Assembly: GCF_046054165.1 (NCBI RefSeq)
Contig: NZ_JBFNXK010000006.1
Coordinates: forward strand, 203,020-267,019
DNA length: 64,000 bases
From: Celerinatantimonas sp046054165
GTDB lineage: Bacteria > Pseudomonadota > Gammaproteobacteria > Enterobacterales > Celerinatantimonadaceae
Reading direction: 5' to 3'
How positions within the stretch are numbered: the stretch's first letter is position 1; each line of letters opens with the position of its first letter. The translations under genes were made by a program, and so were the position numbers. The notes under the pieces were generated by a model that worked only from the letters and a program-made list of their open reading frames with translations, was not told the origin of the DNA and did not search any database. Positions 9,024 through 18,459 of this stretch are shown here, piece after piece.

Positions 9024-9488
9024 TTAGGCGATATAGGCCGACAACATCCAGACTTCTTTTTCCTGAAAACCGATGTAATCGCTCAACTGACTCACCGTAC
9101 CTTCATCCCCGGCTCCGGCGGCTTTGGTCAACAGTTCCCGCTGCATCTGCAACAAGGCTTGATACCCATCCAACAAACCACTCACGCAAGCTTTACCTTC
9201 GTGAACACCAGTGTGCTCTTTAATGGCACTAGAGCCCAGATAACTGCTGTAACTATGAGAGGGTGTGCCCCCAAGGGTTAAAATACGTTCTGCAATTTCG
9301 TCAATTTTAGTCAGCAAATCCGTATAGGTTTCTTCAAATTTTGCATGCAGTTCGAAGAATTTATCTCCCTGGATATTCCAGTGATAACCACGAACGTTCT
9401 GATAAAGAACCTGATAATTTGCCAATAATTTATCAAGACCTTCGACCAATTGTTGAGCTGCTTTTTCATCTAATCCAATGCGATTCAT
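9024..9488 (-). CDS. dps: Dps/ferritin-like DNA-protection protein
   Basis: Forms a dodecameric shell that oxidises and stores Fe(II) with peroxide, limiting Fenton damage. The 154-residue protein carries the family ferroxidase signature: YHWNIQGDKFFELHAKFEE, with the His and Glu/Asp ligands, then DEIAERI. The start is placed at the ATG at 9488 because AAGGAG lies directly upstream; an in-frame TTG at 9503 would swallow that site. It converges on the heme operon, a sensible pairing for iron handling. The N-terminal tail is short and weakly charged, so DNA binding like that of E. coli Dps is not assured. Confidence 0.92.
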   Translation of the reverse strand: MNRIGLDEKAAQQLVEGLDKLLANYQVLYQNVRGYHWNIQGDKFFELHAKFEETYTDLLTKIDEIAERILTLGGTPSHSYSSYLGSSAIKEHTGVHEGKACVSGLLDGYQALLQMQRELLTKAAGAGDEGTVSQLSDYIGFQEKEVWMLSAYIA

Positions 9489-9560
9489 GTGCTTCTCCTT
9501 CAAGGGTTTCGGTATATTCTATCTTGCTCACGAAATAAGCATAACAAAGCCATAATGATA

Positions 9561-9597
9561 AAAAAAACCGATTATTTATATCAAAACAATCGGTTTT
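9561..9597 (-). terminator. Rho-independent terminator of grxB
   Basis: Arms AAAACCGATT (9564-9573) and AATCGGTTTT (9588-9597) form a 10-bp stem. On the minus strand it is followed by a run of seven U (bases 9561-9567). It lies 17 bases past the grxB stop. Confidence 0.88.
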
Positions 9598-9613
9598 AGC
9601 TATTCATTACTTT

Positions 9614-10261
9614 TTATAGGGCTTTTTCATCCCATAAGGGTAATTCCGTTAATTCCGCCATCCGTTGCCGATAGGCTTCCACTTTAGCCGGATATTCCAC
9701 ACCTTTAACGACAGATAGCGTCCTTAACATAGAAAACAACTGAAAATCATCGATAGATAACTCACCATTGACGGCCCGTTCGCTTTCAATCCACGGTTCT
9801 AATTGCCGCAGAGCCGGATTCAATACCGCCAAATAACTTTTACTCCGCTCCAGATGTTCGCTGAAATCACCAATCATCTGCGTTTTAGCCACCGTGAAAT
9901 AATCACGAGCCGCTTGAGTCGCAAACTCCTGAAACGCAATCTGCGGATTGCGGGGGATCACCAACTTGTGAACAACTTCAGCCACATCAGAAAACCATTG
10001 ATTTAACAACTTATTCTGCCGCTGTGTAATCCAAGGTTGTCCATCCAGTGAATCGATAAAATGTACGATATCCATGCTCTCAGGCATATATTTCCCATCA
10101 TCTTTTTCAAGAATGGGAACCATCTTTTTACCCACCATTTCCGTTGGGGTTGTCACATCATCATTGAGCAATACATGAAAAGTCACAGGCAGCCCCTTCA
10201 GGCCAAAAATCATCTGCGCTTTAATACAAAATGGACAATGCTCATAGATATGAAGTTTCAT
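9614..10261 (-). CDS. grxB: Glutaredoxin 2
   Basis: GST-fold glutaredoxin that reduces protein disulfides with glutathione. The 215-residue product equals the length of E. coli Grx2. It starts MKLHIYEHCPFC, with active site CPFC (CPYC in E. coli). It has the cis-Pro loop KKMVPIL and PESMDIVHFID of the thioredoxin-like N-domain, followed by the all-helical C-domain ending ELPLWDEKAL. The frame stays open upstream to 10384, but the Met at 10261 matches the family N-terminus. It is a single gene with its own terminator, divergent from gmk. Confidence 0.94.
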   Translation of the reverse strand: MKLHIYEHCPFCIKAQMIFGLKGLPVTFHVLLNDDVTTPTEMVGKKMVPILEKDDGKYMPESMDIVHFIDSLDGQPWITQRQNKLLNQWFSDVAEVVHKLVIPRNPQIAFQEFATQAARDYFTVAKTQMIGDFSEHLERSKSYLAVLNPALRQLEPWIESERAVNGELSIDDFQLFSMLRTLSVVKGVEYPAKVEAYRQRMAELTELPLWDEKAL

Positions 10262-10477
10262 CTTCCAGCTCCTTGATAAATAGGCGATCAGTAACAGCCT
10301 GATTACATTTCTATTCTGAGTCGAATCATATCCCGGATCAACTCGATGGCCATTTTTTGATACTTTCTTTTCATCATGGATCAAGAAAATGAATATTCAT
10401 ATTCGCTTTTACTTTCAATTTTTTTCTAAAATCGTTACCCTTAAGTGTCTTTACTGTTAACCCTAACTGTTTTAATC

Positions 10478-11110
10478 ATGGTAGCAAAAGGCACTCTTTA
10501 TATTGTTTCGGCTCCAAGCGGCGCTGGTAAGTCTTCGATGATCAGTGCGCTCATCAACCGAAATAAAAATTTCCCCATTCAGGTTTCCGTTTCCCATACC
10601 ACGCGGGCGGTTCGCCCCGGCGAAGAAAACGGCATCCATTATCACTTTGTCTCTATTAGTGAATTCGAATCGCTGATCCGTCAGGATGCATTTTTTGAAT
10701 ATGCACAAGTCTTCGGCAACTATTACGGCACCTCGAGACTGGCCATTGAACAGTTACTGGAGCAAGGCGTCGATGTTTTTTTAGATATTGACTGGCAAGG
10801 CGCCCGTCAGGTTCGGGAACAAATGCCTGACGCGTGTTCGATCTTCATTCTTCCCCCCAGCCAGCAAGAACTGGAAAACCGGCTCAGAATGCGCGGTCAG
10901 GATAGTGATAGCGTCATTGCCTCCAGAATGGCGCAAGCACGCAGTGAAATCAGTCACTATAACGAGTATGATTATATTATCGTCAACAATGAGTTTGATG
11001 AAGCAGTGAATCAATTACATGCAATTTTACTCAGCCATCGGTTGCAGCAGCAGAATCAGGTTATAAAATACCAATCGATTCTCACAGATCTGCTGGCAAA
11101 CGACGCTTAG
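10478..11110 (+). CDS. gmk: Guanylate kinase
   Basis: Phosphorylates GMP to GDP with ATP; essential. The 210-residue protein has the P-loop SAPSGAGKSS near residue 11, the GMP-binding block SHTTRAVRPGEENG and YHFVS, and the lid region RMRGQDSDSVIASRM. The ATG at 10478 is chosen over an upstream in-frame start at 10445 because it gives the standard N-terminus MVAKGTLYIVSAPSG. No convincing Shine-Dalgarno precedes it. It is followed by rpoZ and spoT in the conserved gmk-rpoZ-spoT order of gammaproteobacteria. Confidence 0.96.
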   Translation: MVAKGTLYIVSAPSGAGKSSMISALINRNKNFPIQVSVSHTTRAVRPGEENGIHYHFVSISEFESLIRQDAFFEYAQVFGNYYGTSRLAIEQLLEQGVDVFLDIDWQGARQVREQMPDACSIFILPPSQQELENRLRMRGQDSDSVIASRMAQARSEISHYNEYDYIIVNNEFDEAVNQLHAILLSHRLQQQNQVIKYQSILTDLLANDA

Positions 11111-11153
11111 ATCCTTTAGAATTGCGCGTTATTTTTGAACAACGGAGTTACAC

Positions 11154-11429
11154 ATGGCACGCGTTACAGTCGAAGATGCAGTCAAACAGGTAGGTAACCG
11201 TTTCGATCTGATCCTAATGGCGGCTCGCCGCGCACGGCAAATCTCGTTAAACGGCAAGGAACCTCTGGTTCCAGAAGACAACGATAAACCAACCGTGATT
11301 GCTCTGCGTGAAATAGAAGAAGGTTTAATCAATAGCGAAGTAATGGATGCGCAAGATCGTCAGGAACGCCAAGAACGCGAAGCGGCTGAATTAGCGGCTG
11401 TTGCGGCAATTGCTGACAAGCATAACTAA
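11154..11429 (+). CDS. rpoZ: RNA polymerase omega subunit
   Basis: Small subunit that helps RNA polymerase assembly and forms part of a ppGpp site. The 91-residue protein matches E. coli omega closely, starting MARVTVEDAVKQVGNRFDL and containing AARRARQISLNGKEPLVPE. It has an acidic, alanine-rich tail. An ACGGAG ribosome site precedes the ATG. It lies between gmk and spoT as usual. Confidence 0.97.
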   Translation: MARVTVEDAVKQVGNRFDLILMAARRARQISLNGKEPLVPEDNDKPTVIALREIEEGLINSEVMDAQDRQERQEREAAELAAVAAIADKHN

Positions 11430-11607
11430 TTACAGAAATCCCTTCACGCTAAGGGTTGTTGACCTTCGGTGATCAAATTTTAATCACAAAAGAGCAACGA
11501 CCCCTGAATAAGATCCGCGCCGGGTTTACTCGGCGCCACAAACCTTTCATAATTATTTTAAGTCTAATTGCGATTAATTTCTGATCGGTGCGCCAAGGGG
11601 TGGCAGA

Positions 11608-13713
11608 TTGTATTTGTTCGAGAGCCTCAAAGAGGTAGCCAGCCAGTATCTGGATGAGGAGCAGATTGAACTGCTCACACGGGCGTATATTGTGGCCCGA
11701 GATGCCCATGAAGGGCAATTTCGCTCAAGCGGAGAACCGTATATCACGCATCCGCTGGCCGTATCACGGATCTTGGCCGAAATGCAGATGGATCACGAAA
11801 CTCTCGCCGCTGCACTGCTCCATGACGTGATTGAAGATACCCCGGTCAGTTATGAAACACTGGCGGAACAGTTCGGAAAAAATATTGCCGATCTGGTCGA
11901 AGGGGTTAGTAAACTCGATAAACTCAAATTCCGGGATAAAAAAGAAGCACAGGCGGAAAACTTCCGCAAAATGATGATGGCGATGGTACAAGATATTCGC
12001 GTCATCCTCATTAAACTCACAGACCGCACCCACAATATGCGCACTCTGGGAGCGCTTCGCCCCGATAAACGCCGCCGGATCGCCCGAGAAACCCTCGAAA
12101 TTTATGCACCCATCGCCAACCGGCTCGGGATCCACAGTATCAAGAATGAATTAGAAGAACTGGGATTTGAAGCCTTGCATCCGATGCGTCGTCGGGTACT
12201 GCAAAAAGCAGTAAAAAATGCGCGAGGCAATCGCAAAGAACTCATTAATAATATTATGGATGAGATCTCCGGGCGTCTGCATGATGCGGGGATCAAAGCT
12301 CGAGTGACCGGACGGGAAAAACATCTGTATAGCATCTATCAGAAAATGGTCAAAAAAGAGCTGCAGTTTCATGAAGTCATGGATCTCTATGCATTTCGAG
12401 TGATCGTTGACGATATTGATACCTGCTATCGGGTTTTAGGACAAATGCATACCTTGTTCAAACCCCGCCCCGGCCGCTTCAAAGATTATGTGGCAATCCC
12501 CAAAGCCAACGGTTATCAATCGCTACATACAACACTGGTCGGCCCTCAGGGGGCTCCGGTCGAAGTTCAGATCCGTACCGAACAGATGGATCAGATGGCA
12601 GATAAAGGGGTGGCCGCACACTGGTCCTATAAAACTCACGAACCCAGCGGTAGCACGGCTCAAGTTCGGGCTCAACGCTGGATGCAGAGCCTTATCGAAT
12701 TACAACAAAGTGCGGGCAACTCGTTCGAGTTTATTGAAAACGTCAAAACAGACCTGTTTCCGGATGAAATTTACGTTTTTACCCCGCGAGGGAAAATCTT
12801 GGAAATTCCCGCCGGCGCTACCCCGGTCGATTTTGCCTACGCCGTACATACCGATATCGGTCACTCCTGTGTCGGCGCTCGGGTCAATCGTCAACCTTAC
12901 CCACTCAGCCGCGCCTTATCGAACGGTCAAACCGTTGAAATTATCACCGCCCCCGGCGCTCGTCCGAATGCAGCCTGGCTCAACTTTGTCGTCACCGGCA
13001 AGGCTCGCGGTAAAATCCGTCAATTCCTAAAAACGCAGGAAGTCCAGGATTCGGTCGCCTTAGGAAAACGATTGCTCAATCATGCCTTGGGCGGCCATAG
13101 CTTAAACGATATCAAAGAAGACGATCTCAATCGGGTTCTCACCGAAACAAAATGTGCCGATTTAGATGCGTTACTTGCGGAGATTGGACTGGGTAACGTC
13201 ATGAGTCTGGTCATTGCCCGGCGCTTGCTGGGTGAAGATGAAACCATTATGCCGGGAAGACGAGCCTCTATGCCGATTCGCGGGGCCGATGGCGTGATGA
13301 TTACTTATGCCAACTGCTGTCGCCCCATCCCTGGAGACCCTATCGTGGGCCATATTAGTCCGGGCAAAGGACTCGTCGTGCATTTGGAATCCTGCCGGAA
13401 TATTTATGGGTATCAAAAAGAACCTGATCGTTACATGACGCTGCGTTGGGCGGATGACGCCGACAAATTAGCCGACTATAAAACCGAGCTGCGCATCGAT
13501 GTTGTCAATCATCAAGGGGTTCTCGCCAGTTTAACCAATGTGGTTGCCTCCACCGGGGCCAATATCCATAATATTGTTACCGAAGAAAAAGAAGGCCGGG
13601 TTTATACCATCGATCTGATGATCACCACTCAGAGTCGAATTCATCTGGCCGGGATCATGCGTAAAATAAAAGCCATGCCGGAAGTTTTACGCGTTATTCG
13701 CAATCGAAATTAG
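11608..13713 (+). CDS. spoT: Bifunctional (p)ppGpp hydrolase/synthetase SpoT
   Basis: Degrades, and weakly makes, the alarmone ppGpp in the stringent response. The 701-residue product (E. coli 702) has an N-terminal HD hydrolase domain with the HDxxED motif at residues 72-77 (HDVIED). It continues with the RelA/SpoT synthetase domain (RFKDYVAIPKANGYQSLH), a TGS domain (VFTPRGKILEIPAGATPVDF) and a C-terminal ACT domain (about residues 625-701). The start is a TTG at 11608, as in E. coli spoT, with AAGGGG 9 bases upstream and the conserved N-terminus MYLFESL. The 11430-11607 leader shows no other gene. No recG or trmH follows, unlike E. coli. Confidence 0.96.
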   Translation: MYLFESLKEVASQYLDEEQIELLTRAYIVARDAHEGQFRSSGEPYITHPLAVSRILAEMQMDHETLAAALLHDVIEDTPVSYETLAEQFGKNIADLVEGVSKLDKLKFRDKKEAQAENFRKMMMAMVQDIRVILIKLTDRTHNMRTLGALRPDKRRRIARETLEIYAPIANRLGIHSIKNELEELGFEALHPMRRRVLQKAVKNARGNRKELINNIMDEISGRLHDAGIKARVTGREKHLYSIYQKMVKKELQFHEVMDLYAFRVIVDDIDTCYRVLGQMHTLFKPRPGRFKDYVAIPKANGYQSLHTTLVGPQGAPVEVQIRTEQMDQMADKGVAAHWSYKTHEPSGSTAQVRAQRWMQSLIELQQSAGNSFEFIENVKTDLFPDEIYVFTPRGKILEIPAGATPVDFAYAVHTDIGHSCVGARVNRQPYPLSRALSNGQTVEIITAPGARPNAAWLNFVVTGKARGKIRQFLKTQEVQDSVALGKRLLNHALGGHSLNDIKEDDLNRVLTETKCADLDALLAEIGLGNVMSLVIARRLLGEDETIMPGRRASMPIRGADGVMITYANCCRPIPGDPIVGHISPGKGLVVHLESCRNIYGYQKEPDRYMTLRWADDADKLADYKTELRIDVVNHQGVLASLTNVVASTGANIHNIVTEEKEGRVYTIDLMITTQSRIHLAGIMRKIKAMPEVLRVIRNRN

Positions 13714-13771
13714 CCAGCCAAAAAATAAAGCCTCCTCTATACTCATTTAAGAGTACTGGTTGGAGGTGTCA

Positions 13772-15784
13772 ATGGAAGTCAAAAAAGTTCTTAGTATCCG
13801 AGCCAAGATGATCTTATTGGCCGTCTTGCTCGGGCTCGCCATGATCATTGTGGTGGCAGCGGTGTGGATTTCACTGAAGCAAAACAATCTCAATGCGGAA
13901 GTCATCAATATCGCGGGCCGACAGCGAATGTTGACCAAAAAATTTGCAACCGAGCAACTCTACCAAGCACTGGGGAGCCCGCATCAGCAAACTCAACAAG
14001 CATTGACTATGGCGCAAACGGAACCGCTCTATAAGCTGTCATTACAAGCTTTACAGCAGGGGGGAACCACCTATCTCGATCTGACGATGACCCAAGCCAT
14101 CAAGCTGCCCAAAACGGACTATGCGCCATTTACCGACCAACTTAAAAATGTCGAGACGCTCTGGCAGCAACAATTGGATGCCGCAGCCGAGATGCATAAA
14201 GCCGTTGGAACCGATGGTTTTGAAGCAGCCGTGGACCGGTTCCTACAACTCAACCATCAATCCATGCTAGCCATGAATAAAGCCGTGGTGATCTATACCA
14301 GTTATTCGCACGGGAGCCTCGATACTTTGCTCGAGCAGACTGAAGTCATTACGGTCATTGCATTGCTGATTGAGCTGATACTGGCAATCTGGATCATTCG
14401 CAGTATTACGCAGCCAATGAGTCGATTAATCGCTATCAGCCGCCGCTTTAGCAATGGTAAATTACAGCCGGATCAAGATATCAATAATTTGCTCAACACC
14501 AGTGAAACCGGAACGCTCGCGCAATATATTGAGAAGTTGCGTCAAACCCTGCATACCACACTGGCAGACATGCAGACCTCATCCTATCAGGTGCATCTAT
14601 CCGCCGATCAAGTTTCGGGGTTATCTTCTGAAATCAGTACCGCCAATGCCGATGAGCAAGAACAATTCCGGATGATGATCGACAGTTCCGATGAACTCAG
14701 TCATGTCTCCCAGCAGTTTGATGACATTGCGAACAATACCTCGGCAATAGTGCAGCAATGTACCGAACAATCAACACTAGCCAGTGAGATGGTTGCCCAG
14801 AACATTGCCATGATGCATGAAACGACGGTGGAAACAGAACGCGCCTCCAGTGTCATTCAAACTTTGAGCAGTACCGCTGAAAGTGTGTATGGCATCGTCG
14901 ATGCCATCCGGACTATTTCAGAACAAACCAACTTGCTGGCTTTAAATGCCGCGATCGAAGCGGCCCGAGCCGGTGATCAGGGACGAGGCTTTGCCGTGGT
15001 CGCCGATGAAGTCCGGACTCTGGCGGCCCGAACCGGTTCATCCACCGATGAGATCAGTAAATTAATTGGAGAACTCACAGACGGCGTGAATAATGCCGTA
15101 CAAAGTATGCAAAGTGTGGCTGAAAAAGTTGTTTCCAGCCGGGATAAATCCCATCAAACCGAAGAAAGTATCGATGCCGTCCGCCAGCTGATCTTAAATG
15201 TTGCCGATGCTCAGCAGCAAATCAGCACTCAGGCACAAGTCCAGCACGAACAGTTAAGTGAACTGAAACATCGCCAAACTGAACTCTATGAAACCTTGGA
15301 TGAAAGCCGTCAAAAATCTCAGGCTTCAGCGATTATCGCGGAACAGTTAGCTGAGATATCCCAAGGCATCAACCAGACGCTAGAACAGTTTGATTTAGGC
15401 GTTATTCTGCGTAAAGCCGAAAAACAAACCTTAGATAAACGCCATTATCCTCGCCTAAAAACCGGCATTCACTACTTGCTGCAACAAGGGAGCATAAAAC
15501 ACGAAGGCTTAACAGAAGATCTCAGTTTAGGAGGCATGAAAATCCTGACCACCGAAAAACTTCCGCTGCAAAAAAATCAGCCGATTCATGTAAAACTTTA
15601 TTATGCCGAAGGCCAAACCCAAAGCGAACTCAGTTTCCTTTGTGATTTAGTCGGTGATTCCAAAGGCGAAAAAAACCGCCACCACTACCACTTGCAGTTC
15701 CAAACCATCAACGACAAAGAACAACGCGTATTGGAAAAATTATTTGCCAATCATGGCATGAGCAGCCATTTCACATCCGCCTAA
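13772..15784 (+). CDS. Methyl-accepting chemotaxis protein with PilJ-type sensor and C-terminal PilZ domain
   Basis: Membrane chemoreceptor predicted to signal to CheA and also bind c-di-GMP. Two TM helices (about residues 10-35 and 190-215) flank a periplasmic PilJ/NarX-like sensor containing NIAGRQRMLTKK. A HAMP region follows, then a full MCP signalling domain with the hairpin tip EQTNLLALNAAIEAARAGD. From about residue 550 comes a PilZ domain with both c-di-GMP motifs, RHYPR (RxxxR, residues 557-561) and DLSLGG (DxSxxG, 583-588). GGAGG precedes the ATG at 13772. It stands alone after spoT with no che genes nearby. The ligand is unknown; PilJ-type sensors often sense nitrate or act in twitching. 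Confidence 0.9.
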   Translation: MEVKKVLSIRAKMILLAVLLGLAMIIVVAAVWISLKQNNLNAEVINIAGRQRMLTKKFATEQLYQALGSPHQQTQQALTMAQTEPLYKLSLQALQQGGTTYLDLTMTQAIKLPKTDYAPFTDQLKNVETLWQQQLDAAAEMHKAVGTDGFEAAVDRFLQLNHQSMLAMNKAVVIYTSYSHGSLDTLLEQTEVITVIALLIELILAIWIIRSITQPMSRLIAISRRFSNGKLQPDQDINNLLNTSETGTLAQYIEKLRQTLHTTLADMQTSSYQVHLSADQVSGLSSEISTANADEQEQFRMMIDSSDELSHVSQQFDDIANNTSAIVQQCTEQSTLASEMVAQNIAMMHETTVETERASSVIQTLSSTAESVYGIVDAIRTISEQTNLLALNAAIEAARAGDQGRGFAVVADEVRTLAARTGSSTDEISKLIGELTDGVNNAVQSMQSVAEKVVSSRDKSHQTEESIDAVRQLILNVADAQQQISTQAQVQHEQLSELKHRQTELYETLDESRQKSQASAIIAEQLAEISQGINQTLEQFDLGVILRKAEKQTLDKRHYPRLKTGIHYLLQQGSIKHEGLTEDLSLGGMKILTTEKLPLQKNQPIHVKLYYAEGQTQSELSFLCDLVGDSKGEKNRHHYHLQFQTINDKEQRVLEKLFANHGMSSHFTSA

Positions 15785-15789
15785 ACGAT

Positions 15790-15813
15790 CAATGCCGCCC
15801 AGCGGCGGCATTG
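15790..15813. terminator. Possible bidirectional terminator hairpin
   Basis: CAATGCCGCC (15790-15799) and GGCGGCATTG (15804-15813) form a perfect 10-bp, GC-rich stem with a CAGC loop, placed between the convergent chemoreceptor and dsbA genes. There is no clear U-run on either side, so this is a stem seen in the sequence with termination inferred from position. Confidence 0.6.
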
Positions 15814-15836
15814 ACTCATTCCATTAAGAAACGCGA

Positions 15837-16445
15837 TTAATCTTTTTGAGTCACCAGATATTTCACCAGATTAATATATTCATCGGCTGATTTAACCGAC
15901 CCCGGATTCACCTCATACTTACCATTTACAATCACAGTTGGAACCCCTTGGATCCGAAAATCACGGGTGTTTTTATCCATCTGAGCCACCAGCCCATTCA
16001 CGGCAAAACTATCTACGGCGCTATCAAAATCAGCCCCGGAAACCCCATTATCGACAAAAATTTGCCGAATATCATCCCGGCTTTCAATCGGTTTACGCTG
16101 TATATGAATCGCTTTGAAAATAGCCGGAGTGATTTTATCGGTGACTTCCAGGATCTCAGCAACCGCATACGCCCGAACCATTTCTTCCCCCATAGCGCCC
16201 CCTAAAAAGGCAACGTGATTACGCTGAAACTCCACGTTTTTAGGAAGATCTTTTTTCAATTCGGCAATAATGGGCTCAAACGCAAAACAATGAGGGCAAT
16301 AATAGGAAAAGAATTCCATCACCTGAGGGTGTTCGGTCGCCTGCTGGCGCACAACCGTATAATTCACTCCCTCTTTAAAACCTGTCGCCGCATGGGCTAA
16401 AGGGATCAAACATAATGCAAATAAACATATGAGCAATTTTTTCAT
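15837..16445 (-). CDS. dsbA: Periplasmic thiol:disulfide oxidoreductase DsbA
   Basis: Introduces disulfide bonds into exported proteins and is re-oxidised by DsbB. The 202-residue precursor has a signal peptide ending PLAHA-AT. Its thioredoxin fold has the active site CPHC at residues 50-53 (context YYCPHCFAFEP) and the cis-Pro loop GVPTVIVNG. The ATG at 16445 is preferred to a GTG one codon earlier. It lies downstream of srkA in the same direction with a 178-base gap, as in the E. coli yihD-srkA-dsbA cluster. It likely serves the CSS-motif EAL protein at 30445, whose periplasmic domain has paired cysteines. Confidence 0.95.
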   Translation of the reverse strand: MKKLLICLFALCLIPLAHAATGFKEGVNYTVVRQQATEHPQVMEFFSYYCPHCFAFEPIIAELKKDLPKNVEFQRNHVAFLGGAMGEEMVRAYAVAEILEVTDKITPAIFKAIHIQRKPIESRDDIRQIFVDNGVSGADFDSAVDSFAVNGLVAQMDKNTRDFRIQGVPTVIVNGKYEVNPGSVKSADEYINLVKYLVTQKD

Positions 16446-16623
16446 CACGGCACTATTCCTGTCTAAAAAGGCGTTGTTAGATTACGGGGTTCAGCGAATG
16501 AGATCAATCCGTTCAGCTTGTTTACTGGGTATCAAAACCACACCCGATGAGACGCAGGCCGATTTGAACTTGCCATCGAGACATTTCCTCATCCCCGCGC
16601 CTCGAACGGATCCATCTCAAACG

Positions 16624-17592
16624 CTAATAAGGGATCAAAGACAACGGCGGTTCTTGCAAAGCCGCTAGCTGCTCTTTGAGTGACAATATTTGGTTTTCCC
16701 AATATTGCTGACTATTAAACCACGGGAACGCCCGCTGAAACGCGCTATCCTCCCAACGTTTCGCCAACCATCCCATATAATGGATCATTCGCATCGCCCG
16801 CAATGGCTCAATCAACCGCAGCTGTTCGGTGGGGAAATGACAAAAATCTTCATACCCTTCCAACAATGTTTCGAGTTGCAACCGCTGCTCATTTTGATCG
16901 CCATTTAATAACATCCAGAGATCTTGGACCACCGGGCCAGAACGCGCATCATCCAGATCGACCAAAATCGGCCCATCACGCCATAAAATATTGCCGGGAT
17001 GACAATCACCATGCAGCCGGATCGACTGTTGCGGCCGATACTGCTGCCGAACCTGCTCGGCAACCTGTTGCGCGATGGTAAAAAAAGGCGTTTGCAGAGA
17101 TTCAGGTAACCACTGCTGTAACTCCGTTAAAGGCAAATCAACATAGTCATGAAGGGTGATTTCAGGACGATACTGAAATTTTTTACCCGCAGCGAGCTGA
17201 TGGATCCGCCCCATATACTGCCCCAGTTGCGCCAACTGATCGAGATTATCCACCTCAAAATTCCGCCCTCCGGCGCTGGGGAACACCGCAAACCGCAGAT
17301 CGTCAAACGCCAGCAGACTTTCACCCTCAAATTTTAAAGGAGCCACCACCGGCAGTTCCGCTTCAATCAATTCAAAACAGAACTGATGCTCTTCTAAAAT
17401 CTGAGCATCACTCCAGCGCTGCGGACGGTAAAATTTCACCACATAACGATTTCCATCATCAGCGTGAAACTGATAAACCCGATTTTCATAACTATTTAAA
17501 GCCAGCAGACCACTATCCGCGTACAAATGCACACTTTCCAGTGCATCCAACAACCGTTCAGGATAAAGGTTTGAAAAATTAAAGTCGGACAT
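16624..17592 (-). CDS. srkA: Stress response kinase A
   Basis: Ser/Thr protein kinase of the APH/choline-kinase fold, linked in E. coli to envelope stress and survival (yihE). The 322-residue product (E. coli 328) has the ATP-binding YVVKFYRP, catalytic loop IRLHGDCHPGNILW and metal-binding VDLDDARSGPVVQDLW. Its C-terminus contains the conserved MRMIHYMGWLAKRWED. It is transcribed towards dsbA. Its usual upstream neighbour yihD is about 9.3 kb away here because a restriction island lies between. A hairpin-like inverted repeat sits about 60 bases upstream of its start. Confidence 0.94.
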   Translation of the reverse strand: MSDFNFSNLYPERLLDALESVHLYADSGLLALNSYENRVYQFHADDGNRYVVKFYRPQRWSDAQILEEHQFCFELIEAELPVVAPLKFEGESLLAFDDLRFAVFPSAGGRNFEVDNLDQLAQLGQYMGRIHQLAAGKKFQYRPEITLHDYVDLPLTELQQWLPESLQTPFFTIAQQVAEQVRQQYRPQQSIRLHGDCHPGNILWRDGPILVDLDDARSGPVVQDLWMLLNGDQNEQRLQLETLLEGYEDFCHFPTEQLRLIEPLRAMRMIHYMGWLAKRWEDSAFQRAFPWFNSQQYWENQILSLKEQLAALQEPPLSLIPY

Positions 17593-17649
17593 ACGGCATC
17601 AGGGCAAAATGAATGATAGAGCTATCTTAGCATTGTGCCCCAACGGACG

Positions 17650-17676
17650 CAGATATTTCAGATCGAGAAATATCTG
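17650..17676. repeat. Perfect 10-bp inverted repeat upstream of srkA
   Basis: CAGATATTTC (17650-17659) and GAAATATCTG (17667-17676) with a 7-base spacer, 58 bases before the srkA ATG on the minus strand. No U-run follows on either strand, so an operator is as likely as an RNA hairpin. The remainder of 17593-18045 holds no gene I can recognise; it marks the left edge of the restriction island. Confidence 0.6.
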
Positions 17677-18045
17677 GTGATGGGCTGGGCCACTTATCAG
17701 CCGTTCTTATCAAGACTTAGCCCAAATGCATATGAAGAAAACTTAAATTTTCGACATGGTACAATTAATCACAGCTTTCTCTGTATATAGTGTTTGCTTC
17801 ATAGCGTATTTTTAGTGTTTTATATCATTTAGACGGTCAGACTCAGAAACTTTACGCCGCGAGCCACGCCCAAAACTGTGAAAAGACACCGCTTGTTGCG
17901 GATGTTCCGGCTCGTTTTAACGCCGAATTTATGTGACGATTATGGGCAAAATCAGATGGCCCATCCCCGAAAAACCATAAAGAGGCCCTCCATTCAGGGG
18001 TATTTTATTCTGAGGATGGAGAAGCCATAATGGAAAGGATATTCA

Positions 18046-18459
18046 GTGATACCTAACTATCAGCAGTTTATGCGGCCTTTTCTTGAAATCGCACTGGCCG
18101 CCAAAGCGCAAGGATCCGCAGAAGTAAAGCTTCGGGATGTGATCAATCAACTAGCTGATACATATCAGCTTTCTGATGATGAACGCAGTGAAACGCTGCC
18201 TAGTGGCCGCCAAACCGTACTGGATAACCGGGTCGGCTGGGCGCGGACTTACTTATCAAAAGCGGGCGTGAAGGATATAAAAACGGGATTACCACTTACG
18301 GCAGATGATCTCGCCAAAAGTGAATACACTGGCAAAGACTTCGACGATGAACTCTTTATAGGACTACGCCCCCCAAAAATATGCGCAGATCTATTCAAAC
18401 TATTGTGTGAAAATGGCGGGCCAGAGCAAGTTGGAATCAGTCGGTTGAACTTGAGTTAG
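18046..18459 (+). pseudogene. Fragment of Mrr-type restriction protein (N-terminal wHTH only)
   Basis: The open frame starts at a GTG with AAGGA upstream and encodes 137 residues. Residues 1-80 resemble the Mrr N-terminal winged-helix domain: PNYQQFMRPFLE, then SGRQTVLDNRVGWARTYLSKAG, comparable to the SGQ...NRAGWA block of E. coli Mrr. The PD-(D/E)xK catalytic domain that should follow, with its D and ExK residues, is absent. Residues after about 80 match nothing I recognise. The frame ends where a different broken gene begins in another frame. Most likely a remnant left by deletion; a stand-alone DNA-binding protein is possible but less likely. Confidence 0.6.
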
